Positions 52,973-61,166 of a stretch of 62,065 bases of DNA are shown in pieces. The notes beneath the pieces were generated by a model. The model made no database searches, was not told where the DNA came from, and saw only the letters and a list, made by a program, of their open reading frames with translations. Location: positions 1 through 62,065 of the forward strand of contig DAIQMR010000011.1 in the NCBI GenBank assembly GCA_036788835.1, read 5' to 3'. The DNA comes from JALCSJ01 sp036788835 (GTDB taxonomy: Bacteria; Bacillota; Negativicutes; Acidaminococcales; Acidaminococcaceae). The first letter of the stretch is position 1, and each line of letters begins with the position of its first letter. A program made the position numbers and the translations under genes.

Positions 52973-53565
52973 TAAAAATGATTTTCACGGCTCTTCTGAC
53001 GGGAGCTTTAGGCGGTTACTTTTTTTTGACGCCGGAACATAAACCCATCCTTGATACTATTTTACTTAATGCCTTGAATATTACAGTGCTAATTGCCGGG
53101 TTTGATATTGGCGGCAATCGGCAACTGATAAAGAAAATGATAAATTGGAAAACAGTGGGTCTCATGCTGGCAGTGCCTTTAGGCGTGACTATCGGTAGTC
53201 TGGGGGCAGGTGTTATCATGGGCAAAATTCTGGGACTGGCAACTCACGATGCGCTTTTGATTAGTGCCGGAATGGGCTGGTACAGTCTGTCATCTGTGGT
53301 TATAGCTACAATGTATAATACGGAAATAGGGACCATTGCTTTCTTTACTAATTTTTTGCGGGAGCTGGGTGCCTTTATTTTTGTGCCATTTTTAGCCAGG
53401 TTTACTTCGGTGGCCTGTGCAGCGGTAGGAGGGGCGACGGTGATGGATTCTACGCTGCCGGTTCTGATTAAAAGCGCAGGGGTGCCGGTGGGCATCATAG
53501 GTTTCACCAGCGGTTTTATTCTTACCCTGGTAATTCCCTTTATCTTGCAATTTTTGCTGCAGTAG
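52969..53565 (+). CDS. lysO: LysO-type lysine exporter, C-terminal half
   Basis: A 198-residue membrane protein with six to seven hydrophobic segments matching the C-terminal DUF340/LysO region. The conserved GMGWYSLSSV stretch, GTIAFFTNFLRE and the VGGATVMDSTLP segment (which holds the functionally important Asp in LysO) are all present. It overlaps the preceding small gene by four bases. A GGAGAG sequence lies at the ribosome-site position. Together with dapF and dapL in this window it implies active lysine homeostasis. The stop codon is the edge of a palindromic repeat. Confidence 0.85.
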   Translation: MIKMIFTALLTGALGGYFFLTPEHKPILDTILLNALNITVLIAGFDIGGNRQLIKKMINWKTVGLMLAVPLGVTIGSLGAGVIMGKILGLATHDALLISAGMGWYSLSSVVIATMYNTEIGTIAFFTNFLRELGAFIFVPFLARFTSVACAAVGGATVMDSTLPVLIKSAGVPVGIIGFTSGFILTLVIPFILQFLLQ

Positions 53566-53608
53566 TGTTACAAAAGGGACAGGTACTTTTGTAACACTTT
53601 TTGTAACA
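53565..53608 (+). repeat. Palindromic repeat, copy B, between lysO and polA
   Basis: GTGTTACAAAAG (53565-53576) and CTTTTGTAACAC (53586-53597) are perfect 12-base inverted repeats around GGACAGGTA, followed by a third partial arm TTTTTGTAACA. The core matches the inverted halves of copy A at 33783-33844 (about 25 of 29 positions, counted by eye). It begins on the last base of the lysO stop codon. Confidence 0.75.
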
Positions 53609-53617
53609 TGATATAAT
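53589..53617 (+). promoter_or_regulatory. polA promoter using the repeat as its -35 region
   Basis: TTGTAA (53589-53594), a 17-base spacer and a perfect TATAAT (53612-53617). The -35 box lies inside the right arm of the palindromic repeat, so the hairpin-forming element both ends the lysO transcript and contributes to polA expression. Confidence 0.5.
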
Positions 53618-53645
53618 AAACGTGATATTAAAACGGAGGTTTACT

Positions 53646-56375
53646 ATGGCAGATAAAGTATTGCTGATAGACGGCAGCAGTTTGATACATAGGGCGTTTT
53701 TTGCCTTGCCGCCTTTGACAACGAAAAAAGGCATCAATACAGGAGCTGTATATGGCTTCTGCAGTATGCTTTTGAAATTACTGACGGATATGCGCCCCAA
53801 GTATGTGGCCATAGCCTTTGATAAATCCCGGCAGACTTTTCGCCGGGCGAAATATAAAGAATATAAAGCCCAGAGAAAACCTACTCCCACAGAATTGTCC
53901 GAGCAGTTTCCTTTGGCTATGGATTTGTTCCAAAAAATGGGTATTAACACCCTGGAATTGGATGACTATGAGGCTGATGATATTATCGGCACTCTGTCTG
54001 CGGCGGCTCCCCCGGACACAGAAGTATTTATTGTTACGGGAGATAAGGACGAGTTCCAGCTAATAAAAGACAATGTGAAAGTTCTCTATACCAAGCGCGG
54101 TATTAGTGATATTGTTACCTATGACAAGGAAGAATTTGCCAAGAACTACGAAGGATTGGCACCGAAGCAGATTATTGACTTGAAGGGCCTCATGGGAGAT
54201 ACCAGCGACAATATTCCCGGTGTACCGGGAGTGGGACCCAAGACGGCTCTAAAACTCATTGTGGAGTATCAGTCTGTAGAAAATGTTTTGGCAAATATAG
54301 ATAAGGTGAATGGTAAGAGCCTGAAAGAAAAACTCACGACCAATAAAGAAATGGCAGTTTTGTCCAAGGACTTGGCGACTATTTGCCTGGAAGCCCCGGT
54401 AGACATCAAATTCGCCGACTATGAATTAAAAGGCATGACAGCCGAAGCCAAAGCTATGTTCCAGGATTTGCAATTTAGAAATTTCTGGGAAAAGTTTGCC
54501 CCGGTTTTAGGACTGCAAGGTGGGGCAGGAGGACGGACAACAGGGTCAAATTCGATAGAAAGCTTTGCCAACGGTCAGACCGGGAAGCAGACACCTGATG
54601 GGACTCAAGGGGAAAGCTTTGCAGGCTATGCAGCTGACAGTGCCCAAGAGGCCGGCCAAATGGGGCTCTTCGGTACAGTGGAAGCGGCACCGGGCTACCC
54701 CAGAAAAGAAATTACGGACAGCAGCCTATTAGCAGCTACATTGAAAGAAATTAAAAACAGCGGGGAGATTATTCCCCTTACATATGAGATAAGAGGCGAG
54801 ATTCCTGATATGGGATTAGCCGGAATGAAAATCCTCTTTCACAAAGAAATATTGGTATTGGGGAACTTCATTCAGGACTGGACACCGGTCTATGAATGGC
54901 TGACAGACGAGGCGGTACCTAAGGCTCTCTGTGACAGCAAGAATCTCTGCAAGGTGCTGCTCTGTCACAACAGAGAACTACGGGGTGTGAGTGATGACGT
55001 GGCTTTAGCCGGCTATCTTTATGAGCCGGGAGACACAGCCTATGACCTAAAAGCCATGGCAGAACGGTATCTGCCCGGAGACAGGGGCGGTACCGTGGAG
55101 GATTTGGCAAAGCTGGTTCCGGCCATGAGAGAGCTTTTGCAAGAAAGAGAATTAACCAAACTATATAAGGAAATAGAATTGCCTCTGACGAAGGTACTGG
55201 CTCAAATGGAAGTTACCGGCATTGCCGTTGACGAAAGAATGCTGGATCGGGTAACCGTAGAAATGAGTGACAAGGTAACAGATTTGGAGAAGCTGGCGGA
55301 AGAACAGGCAGGGGAAGCATTCAACCTGAAATCCCCCAAGCAATTGGGTGTTTTGCTTTTTGAGAAATTGGGACTGCCTATTATCAAAAAGACTAAGACA
55401 GGATATTCCACCGATGTTTCTGTTCTGGAAGAACTCAGCGGCAAGCATCCTATTATTGATACGATTTTAGAACATAGAAAACTGTCCAAGCTTTTATCCA
55501 CCTATTTGCTAGGGCTGAAACCACTGATTAATAAAAAGACGGGACATATTCACACCCATTTTCAGCAAATGGTTACTGTCACCGGCAGGTTGTCCAGCAC
55601 GGAACCGAACCTCCAGAACATTCCCACCAGAACAGAAGTGGGCAAGAGAATGCGGGAAATGTTCGTGCCGGGAGACGGCTATGATCTGCTCCTGTCCTGC
55701 GATTATTCTCAGGTAGAGCTGCGGGTATTGGCCAGCATTGCTCAGGACCATTTGCTTATTGATTCTTTTAACAAAGGACAGGACGTCCATGCCCGTACTG
55801 CCTCTGAAGTATTCGGAGTGCCATTGGACCAGGTGACACCGCATATGCGTGGCCGGGCGAAGACCGTGAACTTCGGCATTGTCTATGGCATCAGCGACTA
55901 TGGTCTGGGCAAACAGCTAGGAGTGCCCAGAGCGGAGGCAGCCAAATATATTGCCGACTACTTTGCCAGGTATACAGGGGTAAAAGAGTACATGAACAGG
56001 GAAATCGCCAAGGCTAAAAAACTGGGATATGTAGAGACACTTTTTGGCCGGCGGCGTTATTTGCCTGACATTAATCACAGCAATTACAACTTACGGAGCT
56101 TTGCTGAGCGGACCGCTATCAATACGCCTATTCAGGGTACGGCGGCAGACATTATTAAAATCGCCATGCTGAAGGTTAATGCTGCCTTGGCAGCAGCTCA
56201 GGTCAAGAGCCACGTGCTGCTCCAGGTCCATGATGAATTGGTTTTAGAAGTTACTAATGAAGAAAAAGATAAAGTAGCGGCCATGGTCAAAAAAGCCATG
56301 GAAGCAGCAGTAGAATTAAAGGTGCCGCTAGTAGCCGATACAGCGTTCGGCAAAACCTGGGCTCAAGCGAAATAA
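53646..56375 (+). CDS. polA: DNA polymerase I
   Basis: Fills gaps and removes RNA primers. The 909 residues contain the 5'-3' exonuclease (about 1-290), a Gly/Gln/Thr-rich linker (about 295-345), a 3'-5' exonuclease-like domain and the polymerase domain with motif A DYSQVELR (about 686), motif B RAKTVNFGIVYG and motif C QVHDELVLE (His about 862). The proofreading domain lacks the DxE metal site where it should begin (YEIRGEIP is found), so proofreading is probably lost, as in Bacillus-type Pol I. The start at 53646 has CGGAGG six bases upstream. mutM follows nine bases later. Confidence 0.96.
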   Translation: MADKVLLIDGSSLIHRAFFALPPLTTKKGINTGAVYGFCSMLLKLLTDMRPKYVAIAFDKSRQTFRRAKYKEYKAQRKPTPTELSEQFPLAMDLFQKMGINTLELDDYEADDIIGTLSAAAPPDTEVFIVTGDKDEFQLIKDNVKVLYTKRGISDIVTYDKEEFAKNYEGLAPKQIIDLKGLMGDTSDNIPGVPGVGPKTALKLIVEYQSVENVLANIDKVNGKSLKEKLTTNKEMAVLSKDLATICLEAPVDIKFADYELKGMTAEAKAMFQDLQFRNFWEKFAPVLGLQGGAGGRTTGSNSIESFANGQTGKQTPDGTQGESFAGYAADSAQEAGQMGLFGTVEAAPGYPRKEITDSSLLAATLKEIKNSGEIIPLTYEIRGEIPDMGLAGMKILFHKEILVLGNFIQDWTPVYEWLTDEAVPKALCDSKNLCKVLLCHNRELRGVSDDVALAGYLYEPGDTAYDLKAMAERYLPGDRGGTVEDLAKLVPAMRELLQERELTKLYKEIELPLTKVLAQMEVTGIAVDERMLDRVTVEMSDKVTDLEKLAEEQAGEAFNLKSPKQLGVLLFEKLGLPIIKKTKTGYSTDVSVLEELSGKHPIIDTILEHRKLSKLLSTYLLGLKPLINKKTGHIHTHFQQMVTVTGRLSSTEPNLQNIPTRTEVGKRMREMFVPGDGYDLLLSCDYSQVELRVLASIAQDHLLIDSFNKGQDVHARTASEVFGVPLDQVTPHMRGRAKTVNFGIVYGISDYGLGKQLGVPRAEAAKYIADYFARYTGVKEYMNREIAKAKKLGYVETLFGRRRYLPDINHSNYNLRSFAERTAINTPIQGTAADIIKIAMLKVNAALAAAQVKSHVLLQVHDELVLEVTNEEKDKVAAMVKKAMEAAVELKVPLVADTAFGKTWAQAK

Positions 56376-56384
56376 GGTGAAGAT

Positions 56385-57206
56385 ATGCCGGAATTACCGG
56401 AAGTAGATCAAGTGAGAAAAACGCTAACCCCTCATGTGGTGGGTCGGAAAATTAAGCATGTGGAAATCAGACTGCCAAGATTGATTCAATATCCTACAGC
56501 CCCGGAGTTTGCTGCGAAACTGGCAGGCAGAACCATTGAAAGCATTGACCGGCGGGGGAAGTACCTCCGTCTCAACGTGGGTAAGGATATGTATGTATTG
56601 GTACATCTGCGTATGACCGGGGCTCTACTGGCTGTAGGGAAAAAGAAACCTGAGCCTGATTATGCCAAGATCAGATTTGAGCTTACCGGACCGGAAGACC
56701 TATGGTTTACGGACATTAGAACCTTTGGCACATTGTATCTTATTGACCGGGATGATAAAATAACAGAAGGATATGCCACACTAGGACCTGAGCCGGTGGG
56801 GACAGAACTCACGGCTGCCTATCTGGAGAAAGCCTGCCAAAAGAAAACAGGAGCTATTAAGGCCGTGATTTTGGACCAGAAGATTGTGGCAGGACTAGGC
56901 AATATCTATGCTGACGAGGCCTTGTTTGCCGCGGGGATTCTGCCTACCAGACAGGCCAATAGGCTAACCGGGGAAGAGTATGCAAAGCTGGTCAAAGCCA
57001 TGAAAAAAGTCATTGCTCAGGGTATTAAAAACCACGGAACCACCTTCCGCAATTATCAAGACGCAGAGGGCCACAAGGGAAACAACGTCCGTTATCTCAT
57101 GGTGTACAGCCGCAAAGGTGAGCCCTGCAAGGTCTGTGGCACCAAATTGGAACAAATTAAAGTGGCAGGCAGGGGCAGCGTCTATTGCCCTCATTGCCAA
57201 AAATAG
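56385..57206 (+). CDS. mutM: Formamidopyrimidine-DNA glycosylase
   Basis: Removes 8-oxoguanine and formamidopyrimidines and nicks the site. The 273-residue product has the N-terminal catalytic PELPEVD (Pro2, Glu3), the RRGKYL lysine near residue 57, the H2TH region (LGNIYADEALF) and a C-terminal zinc finger CKVCG...CPHC. It is nine bases after polA and eight before coaE, the common polA-mutM-coaE order, and so is cotranscribed for base-excision repair. Confidence 0.97.
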   Translation: MPELPEVDQVRKTLTPHVVGRKIKHVEIRLPRLIQYPTAPEFAAKLAGRTIESIDRRGKYLRLNVGKDMYVLVHLRMTGALLAVGKKKPEPDYAKIRFELTGPEDLWFTDIRTFGTLYLIDRDDKITEGYATLGPEPVGTELTAAYLEKACQKKTGAIKAVILDQKIVAGLGNIYADEALFAAGILPTRQANRLTGEEYAKLVKAMKKVIAQGIKNHGTTFRNYQDAEGHKGNNVRYLMVYSRKGEPCKVCGTKLEQIKVAGRGSVYCPHCQK

Positions 57207-57213
57207 GTGAAAT

Positions 57214-57801
57214 ATGATTAGCATAGGACTAACAGGAGGTATCGCCTCAGGGAAAAGCACGGTTAGTGCCTATCTGAGGGAAAAAGGCATAGAAGTCTTT
57301 GACTGCGACGGCTCTGCTAAAGATGCCGTTGCCAAGGACTCTGTCTGCTTGGAGAAAATCGTCAAGGCTTTCGGCCGGTCAGTCCTTAATGCCGATGGTA
57401 CAATGAACCGGAAACGCGTATCAGAACTGGTTTTTGGCCATCCGGAGCAGCTCAGGGAGCTCAATACCATCGTTCATGGGTGGGTTTCCCAAAAATGCCG
57501 GGAGTTTTTGTCACAAAAAAGTTCCGAAAAAGTAGTTGTATTAGACATGCCTCTTTTGATAGAATGTGAGTGGTACAAGAACGTGGACAAGGTCTGGCTG
57601 GTGAAAATTTCACGGTCAGAGCAAATCAAAAGAGCCATGCTAAGGTCCAAAATGACCACAGGAGAGGTCGAAAACCGCATAGATGCCCAAATGCCCTTAA
57701 AGGACAAGGAAACCTACGCAGACGTGATTTTAGACAACAGCGGCAGCGTGGAGAACCTGAAGAAACAGGTGGATGCTGCCCTACTTGACATATATAGATA
57801 G
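57214..57801 (+). CDS. coaE: Dephospho-CoA kinase
   Basis: Last step of coenzyme A synthesis, phosphorylating the ribose 3'-hydroxyl. The 195 residues show the P-loop GLTGGIASGKST near the start, the DCDGSAKDAV substrate region and DMPLLIE. TAGGTGA precedes the ATG. It belongs to the polA-mutM-coaE operon and is followed ten bases later by the lytic transglycosylase. Confidence 0.95.
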   Translation: MISIGLTGGIASGKSTVSAYLREKGIEVFDCDGSAKDAVAKDSVCLEKIVKAFGRSVLNADGTMNRKRVSELVFGHPEQLRELNTIVHGWVSQKCREFLSQKSSEKVVVLDMPLLIECEWYKNVDKVWLVKISRSEQIKRAMLRSKMTTGEVENRIDAQMPLKDKETYADVILDNSGSVENLKKQVDAALLDIYR

Positions 57802-57811
57802 GGGAATTGTT

Positions 57812-58396
57812 TTGAAAAAAAGACGGAAAAAGAATAAATTTAGTGTTTTCTTTTTCGTTTTATGTATAGTTTTTATTGCCGTAACCGGATATCAAATCTG
57901 GACTACGGACTACGTACAGCGGAAAAGTATTTATAAATGGCCCTATGCGGCAGACGTTCATACATTCAGCGCTAAATACAGGGTGGACCCTTATTTAGCC
58001 ATTGCCGTAATGAAAAATGAAAGCGGCTTTAATCCGGAGGCAAAATCCAAGACCGGGGCACTAGGCCTCATGCAGATTATGCCGGATACAGGGGTTTGGA
58101 TTGCCAAATCCACAGATTTTCCTAATTTCAAAGACACAATGCTTCTTCTGCCGGAATTAAACATTAAATTCGGCTGCTGGTATCTGGGAGAGCTGGAACA
58201 CGAGTTCCAGGACAATGAGATTCTCATGCTGGCGGCCTATAATGCCGGCCGCGGCACAGTAAAAGAATGGATGTCGGAGAATGAATGGGACTATAAGTTC
58301 AGCGATATTTCCCAGATTCCCTTTGATGATACCAGAAAATACGTAGAAATGGTCCGCAAGGATAAAAAGCGCTATCAGGAGCTTTACAAAAAATAG
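57812..58396 (+). CDS. Membrane-anchored lytic transglycosylase (SLT domain)
   Basis: Cleaves peptidoglycan glycan strands. The 194-residue protein has a basic N-terminus (KKRRKKNK) and a single membrane anchor at about 10-28. The SLT domain follows, with catalytic Glu in MKNESGFNP, then GALGLMQIMP and AAYNAGRG, placing the domain outside the membrane. The start is taken as the TTG at 57812, with AGGGGA seven bases upstream; no ATG lies in a suitable place without reading into coaE. It ends the operon. Confidence 0.9.
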   Translation: MKKRRKKNKFSVFFFVLCIVFIAVTGYQIWTTDYVQRKSIYKWPYAADVHTFSAKYRVDPYLAIAVMKNESGFNPEAKSKTGALGLMQIMPDTGVWIAKSTDFPNFKDTMLLLPELNIKFGCWYLGELEHEFQDNEILMLAAYNAGRGTVKEWMSENEWDYKFSDISQIPFDDTRKYVEMVRKDKKRYQELYKK

Positions 58397-58442
58397 CACT
58401 GAGATAATGTGTAAATAACCGGTCAGGGACTAAAAAAGTGCC

Positions 58443-58471
58443 TTGACGAGGCTTTACAGTTATGATATTAT
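58443..58471 (+). promoter_or_regulatory. Promoter of the leucine tRNA pair
   Basis: TTGACG (58443-58448), a 17-base spacer and TATTAT (58466-58471), 19 bases before the first tRNA. Confidence 0.65.
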
Positions 58472-58489
58472 CTTACTGTTATCTTTTGT

Positions 58490-58575
58490 GCGGTCATGGC
58501 GGAACGGCAGACGCGCTAGCCTCAGGAGCTAGTGGGGGCAACCCTGTGGAGGTTCAAATCCTCTTGACCGCACCA
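58490..58575 (+). tRNA. tRNA-Leu (CAG)
   Basis: An 86-base gene with encoded CCA. The acceptor stem GCGGTCA/TGACCGC is perfect; the anticodon stem CTAGC/GCTAG encloses the loop CTCAGGA, giving anticodon CAG. It has a long variable arm and the GGTTCAAATC T loop, so it is a class II tRNA. Reads CUG. Confidence 0.95.
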
Positions 58576-58593
58576 TTTTCATTAATAATAGAG

Positions 58594-58632
58594 TGACAAA
58601 ATGGGACGGTAGGTACTGTTTTGTAAACTTTT
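58594..58632 (+). repeat. Palindromic repeat, copy C, between the two leucine tRNAs
   Basis: ACAAAATGGGAC...AGGTAC...GTTTTGTAAAC resembles copies A and B (same ACAAAA/TTTTGT arms and GGGAC/AGGTAC core) with a few inserted bases. Lying between two tRNA genes it could influence processing of the common precursor. Confidence 0.55.
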
Positions 58633-58642
58633 TCATATTTAT

Positions 58643-58728
58643 GCGGTTGTGGCGGAAAGGCAGACGCGCCAGCTTGAGGGGCTGGTGAGAGCAATCTCAT
58701 GCGGGTTCAAGTCCCGCCAACCGCACCA
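58643..58728 (+). tRNA. tRNA-Leu (GAG)
   Basis: An 86-base gene with encoded CCA. The acceptor stem GCGGTTG/CAACCGC is perfect; the anticodon stem CCAGC/GCTGG encloses TTGAGGG, giving anticodon GAG. It has a long variable arm and the GGTTCAAGTC T loop. Reads CUC and CUU. It shares the upstream promoter with the CAG isoacceptor. Confidence 0.95.
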
Positions 58729-58753
58729 TAACTTAACATACGTTTAATACAAT

Positions 58754-58789
58754 GCCCAAACCCAGTGCTACTGTGGCTTGGGCGTTTTT
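58754..58789 (+). terminator. Intrinsic terminator of the tRNA transcript
   Basis: GCCCAA (58754-58759) pairs with TTGGGC (58778-58783) around an internally paired loop, followed by five T residues. Confidence 0.75.
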
Positions 58790-58934
58790 GCTATGTGCGA
58801 AAATACGTTCGAAAAATAAAAAATACGGAAAATCGGAAAAATCTTACACACCCCTGTGCGAAAATTCGAGAATTAGCAAAAGTGTGGAAAAGTTGCACAC
58901 CCCTAGGAAAAACGGCTTGGTTAAGCCATTCTTT

Positions 58935-58984
58935 AAAGGCAGTAATGAAAGTCGCTTATGGTGACTATCATTACTGCCTTTTTT
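58935..58984 (+). terminator. Terminator-like hairpin in the tRNA-MutS intergenic region
   Basis: AAAGGCAGTAATG (58935-58947) pairs with CATTACTGCCTTT (58969-58981), with AGTC/GACT paired inside, followed by a T run. No gene precedes it within 140 bases; it may end a small RNA or be a leftover of a lost gene. The 58790-58934 stretch before it contains two similar CACACCCCT strings and nothing else that I can name. Confidence 0.6.
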
Positions 58985-58986
58985 GA

Positions 58987-59367
58987 TGCAGCGAAGCAGG
59001 TGGAGAGGTTTTCTTTGTACGAATAAGCCGATGGCGGGAACCAGAGGATTTTCTTAAAAGGGATATCTCACCTGGAGAGGAGGTCATCTTGACATTTTTG
59101 ATGACTTAAATTTGTTGCAGACTATGGAAACTCTACAATAGCATTATCCTTAAAGAATATAGTTGCTCAAACAAATTATCCTTTTAAAACAGCAGTAACC
59201 CAAGAAGAAAGAACGATAGTTTTTTTGTCAGAACTCAATTAGAGAGGTAGGTAACTACTACAACAAGCCAAAATGTAAAGAAAAAAGCGGTAATCCAAAA
59301 GATGATTTTACTTGCTAACGACCCAAGTAATATGAATGTGAGCAATGACCAGGCAAGGATACAATGA
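58987..59367 (+). pseudogene. Apparent decayed coding region, unknown family
   Basis: Three consecutive short open stretches read like protein but are broken by stops and frame changes. 58987-59109 encodes GGEVFFVRISRWREPEDF and then SPGEEVILTF. 59105-59242, in the next frame, encodes VADYGNSTIALSLKNIVA and then TVFLSELN-like sequence. 59251-59367, back in the first frame, encodes KKKAVIQKMILLANDPSN and then SNDQ. None has a convincing start and ribosome site. I do not recognise the family. Together they suggest the remains of one gene, or of two, with at least two frame disruptions. Confidence 0.4.
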
Positions 59368-59470
59368 ATATTTAAAAATGTTAGAGTTATAACTTGACTT
59401 CAAGCTAGTTTTAACTGATATATTGGGAAGAAGAGAAAATTAATTTAGCTTATCATATATAATTCTGTGG

Positions 59471-59476
59471 TATAAT
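59471..59476 (+). promoter_or_regulatory. Extended -10 promoter of the MutS-like pair
   Basis: TGGTATAAT (TATAAT at 59471-59476) is an extended -10 element without a good -35. It would give a leader of about 125 bases containing a terminator hairpin before the first MutS-like gene. Confidence 0.4.
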
Positions 59477-59550
59477 AAATAAGTAATTTGCAATATATAA
59501 AGCTGTAGAGGGAATGAAGTGCTCCCAGGGTAAATCCAAAATTGCCATAA

Positions 59551-59590
59551 GGCTGATGACTTCTGTTTAAACAGAGGCATCAGTCTTTTT
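59551..59590 (+). terminator. Attenuator-like terminator in the MutS leader
   Basis: GGCTGATG, a bulged A, then CTTCTGTTT pair with AAACAGAGGCATCAGTC around a palindromic centre, followed by five T residues. It lies ten bases before the ribosome site of the MutS-like gene and after its likely promoter, so it would control read-through. What prevents it from forming is not apparent. Confidence 0.6.
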
Positions 59591-59606
59591 ATATGTGGAG
59601 GTAACT

Positions 59607-61166
59607 ATGTTTTACAGCATCATATTTCCCACAAAGGAACAATATCAGCAGCAGAGTGAGGTAATGCCTGATTGTTTTCAAGATTTAAATCTGGATAAAA
59701 TAATTTTGCCACTTTTTAAAGGCCGAGAGAAGTATGATCTGGGACATTTTTTCTTTACGCCATGCCAAGATATAGAGGTAATTACTTATAGACAATACAT
59801 TCTAGGGGACCTGGAAGACAGGGAAACGTTTCAAAGTTTTAAAAAGTTCGCAGATGATATAAATATCCTGGTCCAACGCAAGCAGGAAATTGAGGCCGCC
59901 GGACAAGAAAATACAAATCGAGAGCCAAATTATTATTTGCTTGGGCAGTTTTTTTATTGCGTGGAACATTACTGCATAACTGTTGAAACATTGGTCAAGT
60001 GGGATGGCACAAGAAAGCTGCAGTCAGAAGGACTGGTAAATTTTACTGCTGCCATACAGGAATACGCTAATACAGATGAGTTCTTAACTATGGCACAGAG
60101 AGCTAGAAATTTGCGGTCAAAATTCAATAAGCTGCAGTATTGCCTGCTCATTAAAGATGGAACCATTCGTGTCAGGGACTATGAAAGACAAGAAAATAGT
60201 TCGGAAAAAATATTAGATATCTTTAAAAAATTCCGGCAAAAAACTGCTAAAGATTACAGACATGAACTGGCAGATATGCCATTTGCTTCCCATGTGGAAG
60301 TGGAAGTGCTAAAGCTTCTTGCTAAAGTATATCCTCAGGTATTTAGGATACTTACAGATTTTTGCCATGATTATCAAGAATTTTTGGAAGACTTTATTGT
60401 AGCCTTTGCCCGGGAGACCCAGTTCTATTTTGCCTGGCTTACATTGGTGGGGCGTGTGGGGAAAAACGGGTTAGCTTTTTGCTATCCAAACATGGGTGAT
60501 ACTGCTATAGAACCTTATGCCAAGAACTTTTATGATTTGGCTTTGGCAGAAAAAATAGGCCAAGAAACGGTGGTAAACGATTTTTTTTTGGAGAAACAGG
60601 AAAGAATAATAGTTGTAACAGGACCTAATCAGGGAGGTAAAACAACTTTTGCCAGGGCTCTAGGACAAATTTCTTATTTGGCATCACTGGGACTTAGCGT
60701 TCCAGGTACTAGAGCACAGCTAATGCTGCCTGATAAGATTCTAACGCACTTTGGGAAGGAAGAAGATATTAGTACTCTTAATGGACAGCTGGCCAATGAT
60801 TTGGCAATGCTCCATAGTTTACTAATGAGGGCATCTGCTCAAAGTCTTATTATCGTCAATGAAATATTTTCTTCTACCACATATCAGGATGCCGTGCTGT
60901 TAGGTCAAGAAATGATGAGGCAGTTTAAAGAATTAGGAACTATATGCGTAGTTGTTACTTTTATTTCTGAACTGGCCCAAACAGATGCCAAGACTGTTAG
61001 TATGGTGGGCTCTGTTAGTAAAAACAGGCCAGACAAAAGAACCTACAAAATAATGAGAGCACAAGCATCAGGAGTTGTCTATGCACTAACCGTGGCAGAA
61101 AAACACGGATTGACTTATGAACAATTAGATAGGAGGCTTAAACATGCAAGTACATCTAATGTTTAA
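59607..61166 (+). CDS. MutS-family ATPase lacking the mismatch-recognition domain
   Basis: A 519-residue protein. The C-terminal part is a MutS domain V ATPase: Walker A GPNQGGKTT (about 339-347), the DISTLNGQLANDL segment in place of the usual signature, Walker B-like LIIVNEIFSST, and a late switch region. The N-terminal 300 residues are helical (lever/clamp-like); the mismatch-binding FxE domain I is absent, so classical mismatch repair is unlikely. The Walker B acidic pair reads NE, as in some MutS relatives. GTGGAGGT precedes the ATG at 59607. The second gene of the pair overlaps its 3' end by 23 bases. Confidence 0.85.
   Translation: MFYSIIFPTKEQYQQQSEVMPDCFQDLNLDKIILPLFKGREKYDLGHFFFTPCQDIEVITYRQYILGDLEDRETFQSFKKFADDINILVQRKQEIEAAGQENTNREPNYYLLGQFFYCVEHYCITVETLVKWDGTRKLQSEGLVNFTAAIQEYANTDEFLTMAQRARNLRSKFNKLQYCLLIKDGTIRVRDYERQENSSEKILDIFKKFRQKTAKDYRHELADMPFASHVEVEVLKLLAKVYPQVFRILTDFCHDYQEFLEDFIVAFARETQFYFAWLTLVGRVGKNGLAFCYPNMGDTAIEPYAKNFYDLALAEKIGQETVVNDFFLEKQERIIVVTGPNQGGKTTFARALGQISYLASLGLSVPGTRAQLMLPDKILTHFGKEEDISTLNGQLANDLAMLHSLLMRASAQSLIIVNEIFSSTTYQDAVLLGQEMMRQFKELGTICVVVTFISELAQTDAKTVSMVGSVSKNRPDKRTYKIMRAQASGVVYALTVAEKHGLTYEQLDRRLKHASTSNV

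Noticed and set aside
58752..58964. 70-codon open frame after the leucine tRNAs
   Set aside because: It starts inside the tRNA terminator, has no ribosome site, and its composition (Lys/Ser/Pro-rich, low complexity) does not look like a protein.
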